From NCBI GenBank assembly GCA_017524185.1, contig JAFWUG010000128.1:1-35295 (forward strand): a stretch of 35,295 nt of DNA, given 5' to 3'. This document shows, one piece after another, positions 19,590 to 27,376 of this stretch. Every line of letters starts with the position of its first letter. Within the stretch, counting starts at the first letter, position 1. Below the pieces are notes generated by a model. It was given only the letters and a program-made list of their open reading frames with translations. It had not been told where the DNA came from and ran no database searches. The position numbers were made by a program, and so were the translations under genes. The DNA is from Bacteroidales bacterium (GTDB taxonomy: Bacteria > Bacteroidota > Bacteroidia > Bacteroidales > Tenuifilaceae).

Positions 19590-21038
19590 TTAGGGAAGCC
19601 AGCTGTTCACTAGGGGTAGTGGTTTGGCAGTGAGCGGTTTAGCCGACACCCATAGCGCGGCGGGTATTTGGGCGCGTTTGTACACGTTGCGCCATACTAA
19701 CTTAACAATGCGTTCCACCGTGGCTGAATCGTATTTTTGTTTCAATTCGGACGAACTCATGCCGCCCTCAATGAGGTCGTAGAGTAACGCATCGAGCACA
19801 TCGTAGGGAGGGAGTGAGTCGGAGTCTTTTTGGTTGGGGCGCAGCTCTGCCGATGGAGCTTTGTCGATGATGTTTTGCGGAATTATTTCGCCGTTGCGGT
19901 TGATGTATCGCGCAAGCGCATACACATCGTTTTTGTAGACATCGCCCAGCACGCTGATTGCGCCGTTGGTGTCGCCATAGAGCGTACCGTAGCCCACGGC
20001 TGCTTCGCTTTTATTGGTGGTGTTCAGAATTATATGCCCAAATTTGTTGCTCAATGCCATGAGCAGCACGCCGCGCATACGCGCCTGGATGTTCTCCTCG
20101 GCCACGTTTTCGGGACGACCAGCAAATATGTCGGATAGGCTTTGTCGGGCGGTGTCGAACAGTGGGGCGATGTTCACAATGTCGTGCTGAATGCCCAGCG
20201 GGCGTACCATGGCTAGCGAGTCGTCGATGGAGTGCTGCGACGAGTATTGCGAGGGCATGAGCAGCACTCTGATGTTTTTTGGTCCAATTGCGTTGTGGAG
20301 CAATGCCAGCACTACTGCCGAGTCGATGCCGCCCGATAGTCCGAGAGCCGCTTGGGTGAATCCCGATTTGGCCATATAGTCGCGTATGCCCATCACCAGT
20401 GCGTCGTGGAGCATGGCTATGCGCGGTTTGTTGCTGGTTGGAATGGGCTGGGCAGTTGCTATGGCATGGGTGTCTATCAGCGCAAAATCTTCGGCAAACA
20501 GTGCCAATTGCTGCACGGGTTGTCCTATAGCATTATACACGGTTGAGCCGCCGGGGTAGAGGTGCGAGGAGTTTCCGCCCACCATGTTCACCCTAATGGT
20601 GCGACAGCCCGTGCTGGGTGTATTTTGCGATAGGAAATGCGGATAGTCGGTGCTGCAGGTCTCAATCACGAGCGTGTTGGGCGTGCTGGGCGGCAGTGCG
20701 GTTGAGTCGCCCACTACAGTCATCGTTTGTTCTTGGTTTAGCTTTATGCTGTTGCAAGCCTCAGTGTTACTGTTTGTTATTATTATTGCGTGGCCGTTGT
20801 GCCCCATTGCTATAGGGAATTGGAGCGAGCCGAGTTGGTCGAAGTAGTACCTACTGGTTGCTTCAAAGCGTTTGTCGGCGGTAAGGGCATCGAGCGGACA
20901 GCCTGTTAGGGCATTGTTGGGCAGAGCCAGTAGGTCGGCGTTTTGAGCTTTGGCGCGTTCAACGGCGGCTTTAATCTTGCTAAGATTACCCTCAAAGTTG
21001 CCAACCGTGCTGTTGATTTGGGCGATGGCAAGCCTCAT
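19590..21038 (-). CDS. nadE: NAD synthetase with degenerate glutaminase domain
   Basis: NadE amidates nicotinic acid adenine dinucleotide to NAD in the cytosol. The 482-residue protein has an N-terminal nitrilase-like amidase domain (about 1-190) and a C-terminal synthetase domain. The synthetase half looks intact: P-loop SGGIDS at 235-240, then TTNKSEAAVGYGTLYGDTNG and PSAELRPNQKDSDSLPPYD. The amidase half appears dead. The family motif FPELALTGYP reads LPNNALTGCP, so the catalytic Glu is Asn41. The lysine motif (LPNYxVFDE) is missing. The nucleophile motif ICED is not present; the nearest stretch is VIETCSTD with Cys128. Glutamine-dependent family members of this architecture are usually some 60 residues longer. 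It probably uses ammonia directly. It lies 11 bases downstream of the barrel-protein gene and is likely cotranscribed with it. Confidence 0.9.
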   Translation of the reverse strand: MRLAIAQINSTVGNFEGNLSKIKAAVERAKAQNADLLALPNNALTGCPLDALTADKRFEATSRYYFDQLGSLQFPIAMGHNGHAIIITNSNTEACNSIKLNQEQTMTVVGDSTALPPSTPNTLVIETCSTDYPHFLSQNTPSTGCRTIRVNMVGGNSSHLYPGGSTVYNAIGQPVQQLALFAEDFALIDTHAIATAQPIPTSNKPRIAMLHDALVMGIRDYMAKSGFTQAALGLSGGIDSAVVLALLHNAIGPKNIRVLLMPSQYSSQHSIDDSLAMVRPLGIQHDIVNIAPLFDTARQSLSDIFAGRPENVAEENIQARMRGVLLMALSNKFGHIILNTTNKSEAAVGYGTLYGDTNGAISVLGDVYKNDVYALARYINRNGEIIPQNIIDKAPSAELRPNQKDSDSLPPYDVLDALLYDLIEGGMSSSELKQKYDSATVERIVKLVWRNVYKRAQIPAALWVSAKPLTAKPLPLVNSWLP

Positions 21039-21049
21039 GGGCTGTGGGG

Positions 21050-21778
21050 TTAGAATATGAATCCAATGCGTAGCCCAATGCTGTGGGCTGTGATGGTGGT
21101 TTTGGCATCGCCGCCATTGGCTTTGTCGGCGTTGATTATTGGCATTAGGCCGCCGGTGTAGGTGAGCCCAAATTGTAGCGAACTTGAGCCTCCAAGCGAC
21201 TGCTCAATACCTGCCTGTACGTAGAATGCGGGCCAAAAACCTTTGAAATGCTCGGGCGATTTTTCTTTGTTCAGTTCAGGGTGAACGCCTTCGGCATTAG
21301 GGATGATGCTCATTTGATCTACCCAGGTGAAGCCTTTGAGGCGTATGTTGGCCTTGGCTCCAACGCTTGCGTAGATGGTGGTGTAGCCAATCTCGTTGGA
21401 GCGGAATTTTAGTCCCAACGGTATGGTGAGATATTGCGAGCGGTATTTCACGTCGGCGTTTGGTAGTAGTTCGTAGGAGTTGTTCACTGATTTTATTGTG
21501 CTGGCATCGATGTGGGTAGCCTTGCCACCCACTATGTTGAAAGCCAGGCCGCTAACCACTGAGTAGCGTGTGGCGAAGTATTTTTCGGCATCAAAGCCTA
21601 CGCACATGGTCATTAGCGCACCGTGCGAGTTGAATTTTTTGGAATTATCGGAGTGTAGCCAGGTTATTTGTGGGTCGAAATAAACCCCAAAGGCGAAGCT
21701 TTGAGCTTTTGCAGTGGATATGAGGCAAAGCAGCGCAAACGCTGTAACGATACTGGTTTTGATGGTTTTAAGGGTCAT
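21050..21778 (-). CDS. Small outer-membrane beta-barrel protein (PorT/OmpW-like size)
   Basis: This is a predicted outer-membrane barrel of 242 residues. The ATG at 21778 (MTLKTIKTSIVTAFALLCLI) opens a signal peptide that ends STAKA at residue 25, followed by alternating strand-like segments (FAFGVYFDPQITWL, YLTIPLGLKFRS, TIYASVGAKANIRL, SSLQFGLTYTGGL). It ends with the barrel-type aromatic residue in IGLRIGFIF. The frame is open to 21907, but that start would lie upstream of the likely promoter element at 21818-21825. It resembles the generic outer-membrane beta-barrel family of Bacteroidota. No specific function can be assigned. nadE follows 11 bases downstream. Confidence 0.75.
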   Translation of the reverse strand: MTLKTIKTSIVTAFALLCLISTAKAQSFAFGVYFDPQITWLHSDNSKKFNSHGALMTMCVGFDAEKYFATRYSVVSGLAFNIVGGKATHIDASTIKSVNNSYELLPNADVKYRSQYLTIPLGLKFRSNEIGYTTIYASVGAKANIRLKGFTWVDQMSIIPNAEGVHPELNKEKSPEHFKGFWPAFYVQAGIEQSLGGSSSLQFGLTYTGGLMPIINADKANGGDAKTTITAHSIGLRIGFIF

Positions 21779-21817
21779 GTGTGATGTTGTTTTCGTTGTG
21801 GAACGTGATGTGAACTG

Positions 21818-21825
21818 CAAAGTTA
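21818..21825 (-). promoter_or_regulatory. Candidate -7 promoter element for barrel gene and nadE
   Basis: On the minus strand the sequence TAACTTTG, followed by CAG, matches TAnnTTTG exactly. It lies 39 bases upstream of the barrel-gene ATG, which gives a leader of about 30 bases. No obvious -33 element is seen. It sits between the glycosyltransferase stop and the barrel gene and supports the ATG at 21778. Confidence 0.55.
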
Positions 21826-21884
21826 TAAAATCTTGGTTTGAGCGCGACTTTTTGTGTTGTTTTTTGAATGTTGTGGAGAGAGGT

Positions 21885-22892
21885 CTATTTGTAAAAAGTT
21901 TGCTCAAAGGCCGAGAACGAGCCTTGTTTCAGCACGCAGCGTTTCCACCAGGCCACCAGTAGGCCCGAGCCGTAGCCCGTTAGTTGCACCGTCGATGCGG
22001 CCACCGACAGCAGGCCTATGCGTAGGCTATGGTTGCGCAGGGTGGAGTCGGCGCAAATTAGTAGCGCGAATAGCCCAATGGGGGCTAAAGCCCACCACCA
22101 TTGAGTTGCAGCGAATAGTAGAAGTAGTGCCAACAGACCCATTGTGAACGCGGTGGGTAGCAGGTGCACCAGTTTGAGCGAGCCAGGGTGCCTTTTGTGC
22201 AGTTCTATTCGGGCAATTCCCGAATTATGTACCTGGCGGAAGAATTTGCGTAAATCGGTGCGACGCTTGTGCCACACCCAAGCATCGGGGTAGAGGCGTG
22301 TGTCGAATCCCGCTTCAATTAGGCGTAGGCTCAGGTCGATGTCTTCGCCAAAGCGCATTGGGGCAAATCCGCTAACGGCGGAAAAGGCATCGGCGCGCAC
22401 GCCCATGTTGAAGCTTCGGGGCAGAAATCGATCCATGCGCTCGCCGCCACCGCGTATGCCACCCGTGGTGAAAAACGAGGTCATGGCGTAGTTAATAGCC
22501 TTTTGCGTGGGACTGAAGTCGGTGTGTGCGCGGTCGGGGCCACCAAAGCAGGCGCAGGGATGCTCGCGCAGGCTGCGTTCCACGGCTTCCATGTAGTCGC
22601 TGGGTAGCACCACATCGGAGTCCAAAAATACGCAGTAGCGGCCTTTGGCCATCGCTGCTCCCTGATTGCGGCTCGGTCCTGGTCCAGAGTTGTCTTTGTA
22701 TATATAGTTGATATTCAGTTGTTTGTTGTATCGTTTTACCACATCATCGCAGCGTTGGGTGGAGCCATCTTCAACAATCACCACCTCAAAATTGCCCTGC
22801 GGTTGCTGGCAGAGGCTTTGGAGCAACTCCTCAACCTCGGCGGGGCGATTGAACACGGGTACAACAAACGATATGTCTATGCTATCATCCAT
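21885..22892 (-). CDS. Family 2 glycosyltransferase, membrane-anchored
   Basis: This is an inverting GT-A glycosyltransferase that probably adds a sugar to an envelope glycan from the cytoplasmic face. Its 335 residues start with the nucleotide-binding strand ISFVVPVFNRP. They continue with VEDGS, the donor-site GPGPSRNQGA, the metal-binding DSD at residues 91-93 and a likely catalytic ED in FGEDIDLSLRLIEAGF. Two or three hydrophobic segments lie near residues 245-300 (FTMGLLALLLLFAATQWWWA, LAPIGLFALLIC). The start is fixed because the catalytic domain begins only six residues in. No polysaccharide cluster surrounds it, so the acceptor is unknown. The downstream barrel gene has its own candidate promoter. 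Confidence 0.88.
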   Translation of the reverse strand: MDDSIDISFVVPVFNRPAEVEELLQSLCQQPQGNFEVVIVEDGSTQRCDDVVKRYNKQLNINYIYKDNSGPGPSRNQGAAMAKGRYCVFLDSDVVLPSDYMEAVERSLREHPCACFGGPDRAHTDFSPTQKAINYAMTSFFTTGGIRGGGERMDRFLPRSFNMGVRADAFSAVSGFAPMRFGEDIDLSLRLIEAGFDTRLYPDAWVWHKRRTDLRKFFRQVHNSGIARIELHKRHPGSLKLVHLLPTAFTMGLLALLLLFAATQWWWALAPIGLFALLICADSTLRNHSLRIGLLSVAASTVQLTGYGSGLLVAWWKRCVLKQGSFSAFEQTFYK

Positions 22893-22900
22893 GTGCCTGA

Positions 22901-22923
22901 CAAAGTTAATTCTGACAAAGGTA
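22901..22923 (-). promoter_or_regulatory. Two tandem -7 elements before the glycosyltransferase
   Basis: The minus strand carries TACCTTTG (22923 to 22916) and TAACTTTG (22908 to 22901), both exact TAnnTTTG matches, 15 bases apart within a direct repeat CTGACAAAG of the plus strand. The nearer one is eight bases from the ATG and would give an almost leaderless mRNA. The farther one would give a leader of roughly 15 bases. Confidence 0.45.
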
Positions 22924-23084
22924 TAAAATTTAAATGCTATAGTTTGAATTGTGCCTGATATTATTGGGATTATTGCGTGCGTGGCGCTTTGGGGCTGTTG
23001 CGGTGTGGGTATCTTTTCCCGCGTGTGTCGTTTGTTTATTGATTTATGGCTATATTTACGCCGTTCTAATCAAACCATTTTTGT

Positions 23085-24305
23085 ATGAATAGGAAAGTTT
23101 TTGCGCTGTTGCTGCTGTTTGTTTGCACCTTGCGTCCGGTGGATGCTTGCACATCGTTCATTGTTTCGGGCAAGGCTTCGCCCGATGGTAAGCCTATGCT
23201 TTTCAAGAATCGCGACACCGATTTTCTGCGCAACGCCGTGGTGGCCTATTCCGATGGACGCTATCGCTACGTGGGGCTGGTGAATGCCGATAGCACTTGG
23301 AGTTCCATGGTTTGGGGCGGATACAACGAAACAGGTTTCGCCATTATGAACACTGCGGCCTATAACAACAACATTGGCGACACGGTGAAACTGGCCGACC
23401 GCGAGGGTGTGGTTATGAAGCTCGCCCTGATGCATTGCCGCACGCTGGCCGATTTTGAGCGACTGCTCGATACCCTGAAACGTCCCATGGGTGTTGATGC
23501 CAATTTTGGGGTGATTGATGCTTATGGCGGCGCGGCCTACTACGAAACGGGCAACTATCGCTACGTTAAGTTCGATGCAAATCAGGCACCAGGCGGAATC
23601 ATCATCCGCACAAACTACTCCGAGAGCTACGATAAGTCTTCGGGCTGGGGGTTCTGCCGTTTTGGCACTGCACGCGAGGCCATCGATGAGGCTATTGCGG
23701 CCAACAATCTTACGCCGCGATTCCTGTTCAACACCGTGGCGCGTAGCCTCAAGCACTCGCTCACCCAAACCGACCTTATGGCCGATTTGCCTGAATCGGC
23801 CGAAAAACCTTCGTTTCGATTTTTCACCGATTATATATCGCGCCATAGCACCTCGTCGGCACTGCTGATTGTGGGAGCAAAAAATGCCGAAGTGGGGCGG
23901 GCTGCAACCATGTGGACCACAGTGGGATTTCCGCTAACCACGGCAGTGGTTCCCATTTGGCTCGATGCTGCCTCTACATTGCCCGCTACCATTGCCATGC
24001 GTAGCGATTTGCAATCGCCTCTATGCGTGGCTGGTATGACGCTAAAAGATCGCTGTTTCTCATTAAAATACGGAAACTATCGTAACTATATCGATCTGGC
24101 GCAGCTGGTTAATAGGCAGCAAACGGGAATCATGCAGCGGCTTGTCGCCATGGAGGGCGAGATATTCGACCGTGCGGTCGAGGTGCAAACCGCTCTCGAA
24201 AAGGGTAAGCGCGGAGCCGATGGTCAGGTGGTGGCCTACTACCGCTGGCTCGATGCCTATTTGGTTGATGCCTATAGGCGCACATTTGGTGTTGAGTTGC
24301 TGTAG
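23085..24305 (+). CDS. Exported Ntn-hydrolase with N-terminal cysteine
   Basis: This 406-residue protein is probably a secreted amidase or acyl hydrolase of the Ntn-hydrolase superfamily (choloylglycine hydrolase C59, acyltransferase C45 or dipeptidase C69 type). A signal peptide (residues 1-21, ending PVDA) is followed directly by Cys22 in CTSFIVSGKA. Signal-peptide removal would therefore expose the nucleophile. LFKNRDTDF and VWGGYNETGFAIMNTAAYN follow, and the mid region has GVIDAYGGAAYYETGNYRYV, similar to the substrate-pocket regions of these enzymes. The sequence VDAC could be mistaken for a lipobox. The substrate cannot be assigned. It stands alone, with a 192-base divergent promoter region upstream containing TATATTTA at 23051-23058, a near match to the -7 element. 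Confidence 0.75.
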   Translation: MNRKVFALLLLFVCTLRPVDACTSFIVSGKASPDGKPMLFKNRDTDFLRNAVVAYSDGRYRYVGLVNADSTWSSMVWGGYNETGFAIMNTAAYNNNIGDTVKLADREGVVMKLALMHCRTLADFERLLDTLKRPMGVDANFGVIDAYGGAAYYETGNYRYVKFDANQAPGGIIIRTNYSESYDKSSGWGFCRFGTAREAIDEAIAANNLTPRFLFNTVARSLKHSLTQTDLMADLPESAEKPSFRFFTDYISRHSTSSALLIVGAKNAEVGRAATMWTTVGFPLTTAVVPIWLDAASTLPATIAMRSDLQSPLCVAGMTLKDRCFSLKYGNYRNYIDLAQLVNRQQTGIMQRLVAMEGEIFDRAVEVQTALEKGKRGADGQVVAYYRWLDAYLVDAYRRTFGVELL

Positions 24306-24610
24306 TTTAGCCGTCGCCAGCGCGTTGAGTTTTGTCCTTAATACGAGGTAGTGGTCGAATGTTAAAAGTCGGCACGAGTTGGTGTATGTAATTGTAATCA
24401 AAAAAATAAATTTGTGTTCATATTGTATGTTGATTATCAATGGTTTACGTGGTTATAGGTTGGTGCGTGAGTTTGTCTGCGGAAGTGTTTTTGTTGGTAT
24501 AATATACTTATAGTCAGTTTATTATATCTATTTGTAGTTTTTTAGGTCTGTTTGGATTTATAGAAATAAAATTGAAAAATTAGAGCGATGTTGGCTATGA
24601 GTGTGTGTGT
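24306..24610. other. AT-rich intergenic stretch without a gene
   Basis: Some 300 bases follow the hydrolase stop codon. The stretch is AT-rich, has stop codons in all frames and shows no convincing ORF, promoter pair or RNA gene. The only clear signal is the bidirectional terminator at its right edge. Confidence 0.6.
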
Positions 24611-24643
24611 AAAAAAAGAGCAACCTTTAGGTTGCTCTTTTTT
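24611..24643. terminator. Bidirectional intrinsic terminator
   Basis: GAGCAACC and GGTTGCTC form a perfect eight-pair stem around a TTTA loop. Seven A residues (then the stem) lie on the left and six T on the right, so it works in both directions. It lies 24 bases beyond the pruA stop and closes the hydrolase transcript from the other side. A smaller TGGGC/GCCCA hairpin follows at 24646-24658. Confidence 0.9.
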
Positions 24644-24667
24644 ATTGGGCGTTGCCCAGTTGGCCAA

Positions 24668-26296
24668 CTATTCAGCCAGCGAAGGGTAGCTATAGTCGGT
24701 GGGGGGTACCAGCGTTTCCTTGATGGCGCGGGGGCTAACCCAGCGTAGCAGGTTCAGGTAGCTGCCTGCCTTGTCGTTGGTGCCCGAAGCACGTGCACCG
24801 CCAAAGGGCTGCTGACCAACCACAGCACCGGTGGGCTTGTCGTTGATGTAGAAGTTGCCAGCGCTGTAGCGCAGCTTCTCCATGGCCAATAGCACGGCAG
24901 CGCGGTCGTTGGCGAAAATGGAGCCAGTGAGGGCGTAGGGCGAGGTGCTGTCGCAAAGTTCGAGGGTGGCCTCAAACTTGTCGTCGTCATAAACATAAAC
25001 AGTGAGCACTGGGCCAAATAGTTCCTCGCGCATGGTAACAAACTGCGGGTCGATGGCACGGATGAGCGTGGGCTCAATGAAGTAGCCAACTGATTTGTCG
25101 CCTTTGCCGCCAAACACAATCTCGGCATCTTTCGAGGCCTTGGCCTCGTCGACGTATTTCATGATATTGTCGAACGAAGCCTCGTCAATCACGGCGTTCA
25201 CCATGTTGCGGTGGTCGGTAACGGGGCCCATCTTTATTTCGCTCAGCATACGCCCCATCTCCTTTTTAACGGGCTCCCAGAGCGATTTGGGCAGATAGGC
25301 ACGCGATGCCGCCGAGCATTTCTGTCCCTGGAACTCGTAGGCACCGCGAACCAGTGCCACGGCCACCTGTAGCGCATCGGCGCTGGGATGTACAAATACA
25401 AAGTCCTTGCCGCCGGTTTCGCCCACCAGCTTGGGGTAGGTGCGATATTTCTCTTGGTTCTCGGTGCTCATCTTAAAGAACTGGTTGAATGTGCTGGTGG
25501 AGCCAGTGAAGTGTGCGCCAGCGAACATGGGGTGGGCAAAAATCTGCTTGCCAATCACCGAACCCTTGCTGGGCAAGAAGTTGATTACGCCGTCGGGCAG
25601 GCCAGCCTCCTTGTAGATCTGCATCAGGATGTAGTTCGACAGGATGGCGGTGGTGGCGGGTTTCCACACCACCACGTTGCCCATCAGCGCGGGCGACATG
25701 GCCAGGTTCGAGGCAATGGAGGTGAAGTTGAACGGCGACACGGCGAAGATGAAACCCTCCAGCGGACGGTACTCCACGCGGTTGATTGTGCCTTGGGTTG
25801 AGCATGGCTGATCGGAGTAGATTTGGCCCATGTAGTTGGCGTTGTAGCGCAGGAAGTCGATGGCCTCGCAGGCCGAGTCGATTTCTGCCTGATAGGCGTT
25901 CTTGCTTTGGCCCAGCATGGTGGCCGCGTTGATGGTGGCGCGATATTTGGTGGCCAGCAGCTCGGCAATGCGTAGGGCAATTGATGCGCGCTCAACCCAG
26001 GGCATTTGTTCCCAGGCGCGGCGGGCGGCCAGGGCGGCATCGATGGCCATCTGTATCTCTTTCTCGCCAGCGATGTGGTAGGTGGCCAGCACATGCTTGT
26101 GGTCGTGGGGCATTACAACCTTGCCGGTGTTGCCCGTGCGCACCTCTTTTCCGCCAATGATGAGGGGAATTTCTATTTCGGTGCTCGACATGCGTTTGAG
26201 CTCCTTGTCGAGCGCAATACGCTCGGGCGAGTTGGGCCTGTACTCCTTAACAGGCTCGTTTTTGGGGTAAGCAAAGCTGAAAATAGCGTTGTTCAT
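24668..26296 (-). CDS. pruA: L-glutamate gamma-semialdehyde dehydrogenase
   Basis: This enzyme oxidises glutamate semialdehyde (1-pyrroline-5-carboxylate) to glutamate with NAD, the second step of proline breakdown. The 542-residue protein is a stand-alone aldehyde dehydrogenase of the eukaryote-like P5CDH type. Key features are the early EIPLIIGGKEVRTGNTG and the substrate and cofactor region AVSPFNFTSIASNLAMSPAL. The general base Glu lies in LVGETGGKDFVFVHPSAD, the nucleophile Cys in FQGQKCSAASRAY and the cofactor motif in EELFGPVLTVYVYDD. No proline dehydrogenase gene is adjacent. It is followed by a strong terminator. A near-consensus TATCTTTA lies on the minus strand at 26376 to 26369 and may be its -7 element. 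Confidence 0.95.
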   Translation of the reverse strand: MNNAIFSFAYPKNEPVKEYRPNSPERIALDKELKRMSSTEIEIPLIIGGKEVRTGNTGKVVMPHDHKHVLATYHIAGEKEIQMAIDAALAARRAWEQMPWVERASIALRIAELLATKYRATINAATMLGQSKNAYQAEIDSACEAIDFLRYNANYMGQIYSDQPCSTQGTINRVEYRPLEGFIFAVSPFNFTSIASNLAMSPALMGNVVVWKPATTAILSNYILMQIYKEAGLPDGVINFLPSKGSVIGKQIFAHPMFAGAHFTGSTSTFNQFFKMSTENQEKYRTYPKLVGETGGKDFVFVHPSADALQVAVALVRGAYEFQGQKCSAASRAYLPKSLWEPVKKEMGRMLSEIKMGPVTDHRNMVNAVIDEASFDNIMKYVDEAKASKDAEIVFGGKGDKSVGYFIEPTLIRAIDPQFVTMREELFGPVLTVYVYDDDKFEATLELCDSTSPYALTGSIFANDRAAVLLAMEKLRYSAGNFYINDKPTGAVVGQQPFGGARASGTNDKAGSYLNLLRWVSPRAIKETLVPPTDYSYPSLAE

Positions 26297-26360
26297 TGTG
26301 TGTATAATAAATTGTTTAACGTAGTGTGCTTCGTTATGCGGTGCGTTGGTGCGTCATTTG

Positions 26361-26394
26361 TCGAACCATAAAGATAGAAAAATTTTTGGTTCGA
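26361..26394. repeat. Eight-base inverted repeat between the SH3 gene and pruA
   Basis: TCGAACCA and TGGTTCGA are perfect inverted arms separated by 18 bases that contain AAAAATTTTT. The element starts five bases from the SH3-gene stop codon side and covers the likely pruA promoter (TATCTTTA on the minus strand). It may be a weak terminator or an operator for pruA. Confidence 0.4.
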
Positions 26395-26398
26395 TGCG

Positions 26399-27241
26399 CT
26401 AAACTGGCGGAACATAGCGCGGATGTTGCTGGGTGCTACGCGACACCATGCGTATGTAGCGGGCGGCGAACAGCACAATGGCAATGGCCAATCCTATAAG
26501 GTAGAATGGGGTGGTGAGCAGCAGGGCCGAGGCGAACACCATCAGCCCAAGCAGCAGGTCGCTTAGCGTTAGCAGCAGTCCCCATTTCGCACCGCTTTTG
26601 AATATGGATGCCAGTAGGTCTATCAGCAGGGTGATTAGGGCCACCAGCACCTGCGCCCAGAGCAGCCAGCCCATAACATCCGACTGTGTGGGGGTGAACG
26701 ATAGCAGGCTCTGTAGGCTGTCAATCAGTTGGTTGTGCCAGTTGTGGTAGAGCACACCGCACAATCCGCCGCAAACGAACAGCACCACGGGGATTAGCGG
26801 CAGCCTACGCACCATGCCCTGTGAGCCTATGCGCTTGCGTATCTGCATGTTAAGACGCTCACAGAGCCAGCATAGAGCTAAGGCAGAGGTTAGTATTATC
26901 CAATAAGTAGCAGTGTGCCAGTTGTTTATATTGTTGAATGCTATAAATCCCTGATGCGAGGCGGTCTCCAGCGGCTTTATGCTGTTGCTCGGAACAAAGC
27001 CTGTAGCATTGTCGGTATTGACTATCAGCCAATTGGAGTCGCTCGGCTTGGCCGTTATTGTGTCGCCCTGGCTATATGTGCGTAGCACCACTGATGTGGG
27101 CGATGGTGCGCTACGTACATAGAGGTTTTGAGATATAACCACATAGCGGCTGCTCGACCTAAACTCAAACTGATTGTCGCATGCGGCGCAGAGTATTAGT
27201 AGCAATAGGGGGTATATGATTTGCAGGGGGCGGCGTGTCAT
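26399..27241 (-). CDS. SH3-domain membrane protein, putative lipoprotein
   Basis: The 280-residue protein is of unknown function. The N-terminus (MTRRPLQIIYPLLLLILCAA followed by Cys21) looks like a lipoprotein or signal-anchor sequence. A bacterial SH3b domain follows at about residues 33-90 (SQNLYVRSAPSPTSVVLRTY, then GFVPSNSIKPL), which usually binds peptidoglycan or proline-rich peptides outside the cytoplasm. Four or so hydrophobic helices follow, at about 113-128, 146-166, 190-212 and 220-262. The C-terminus is basic with a Gln/His/Pro-rich end. The SH3b domain therefore sits outside the membrane, with a multispanning anchor. No partner is evident from the neighbours. Confidence 0.7.
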   Translation of the reverse strand: MTRRPLQIIYPLLLLILCAACDNQFEFRSSSRYVVISQNLYVRSAPSPTSVVLRTYSQGDTITAKPSDSNWLIVNTDNATGFVPSNSIKPLETASHQGFIAFNNINNWHTATYWIILTSALALCWLCERLNMQIRKRIGSQGMVRRLPLIPVVLFVCGGLCGVLYHNWHNQLIDSLQSLLSFTPTQSDVMGWLLWAQVLVALITLLIDLLASIFKSGAKWGLLLTLSDLLLGLMVFASALLLTTPFYLIGLAIAIVLFAARYIRMVSRSTQQHPRYVPPV

Positions 27242-27279
27242 ACCAAATGCGGTCTTGGGTTTTAGATAGATTTGCGTTA

Positions 27280-27287
27280 CAAATTTA
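27280..27287 (-). promoter_or_regulatory. Candidate -7 promoter element for the SH3 gene
   Basis: The minus strand reads TAAATTTG, an exact TAnnTTTG match, 38 bases upstream of the ATG, almost the same spacing as for the barrel gene. No clear -33 element is seen. Confidence 0.45.
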
Positions 27288-27376
27288 CCGAAAATAGGCC
27301 ATCACTGTTGCGCAGAGCGGCATATTAGTGCGTTATGATGTTTTGAGTTTGTTGTAAGTGTTTGATTTGCACTTGA

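Noticed and set aside
21779..21907. Upstream extension of the barrel-protein frame
   Set aside because: It would begin inside the end of the glycosyltransferase gene and upstream of the TAACTTTG element. The signal peptide begins at 21778.
24684..26094. Several long antisense and alternate frames inside pruA
   Set aside because: They are shadows of a GC-biased coding region. PruA is unambiguous and complete.
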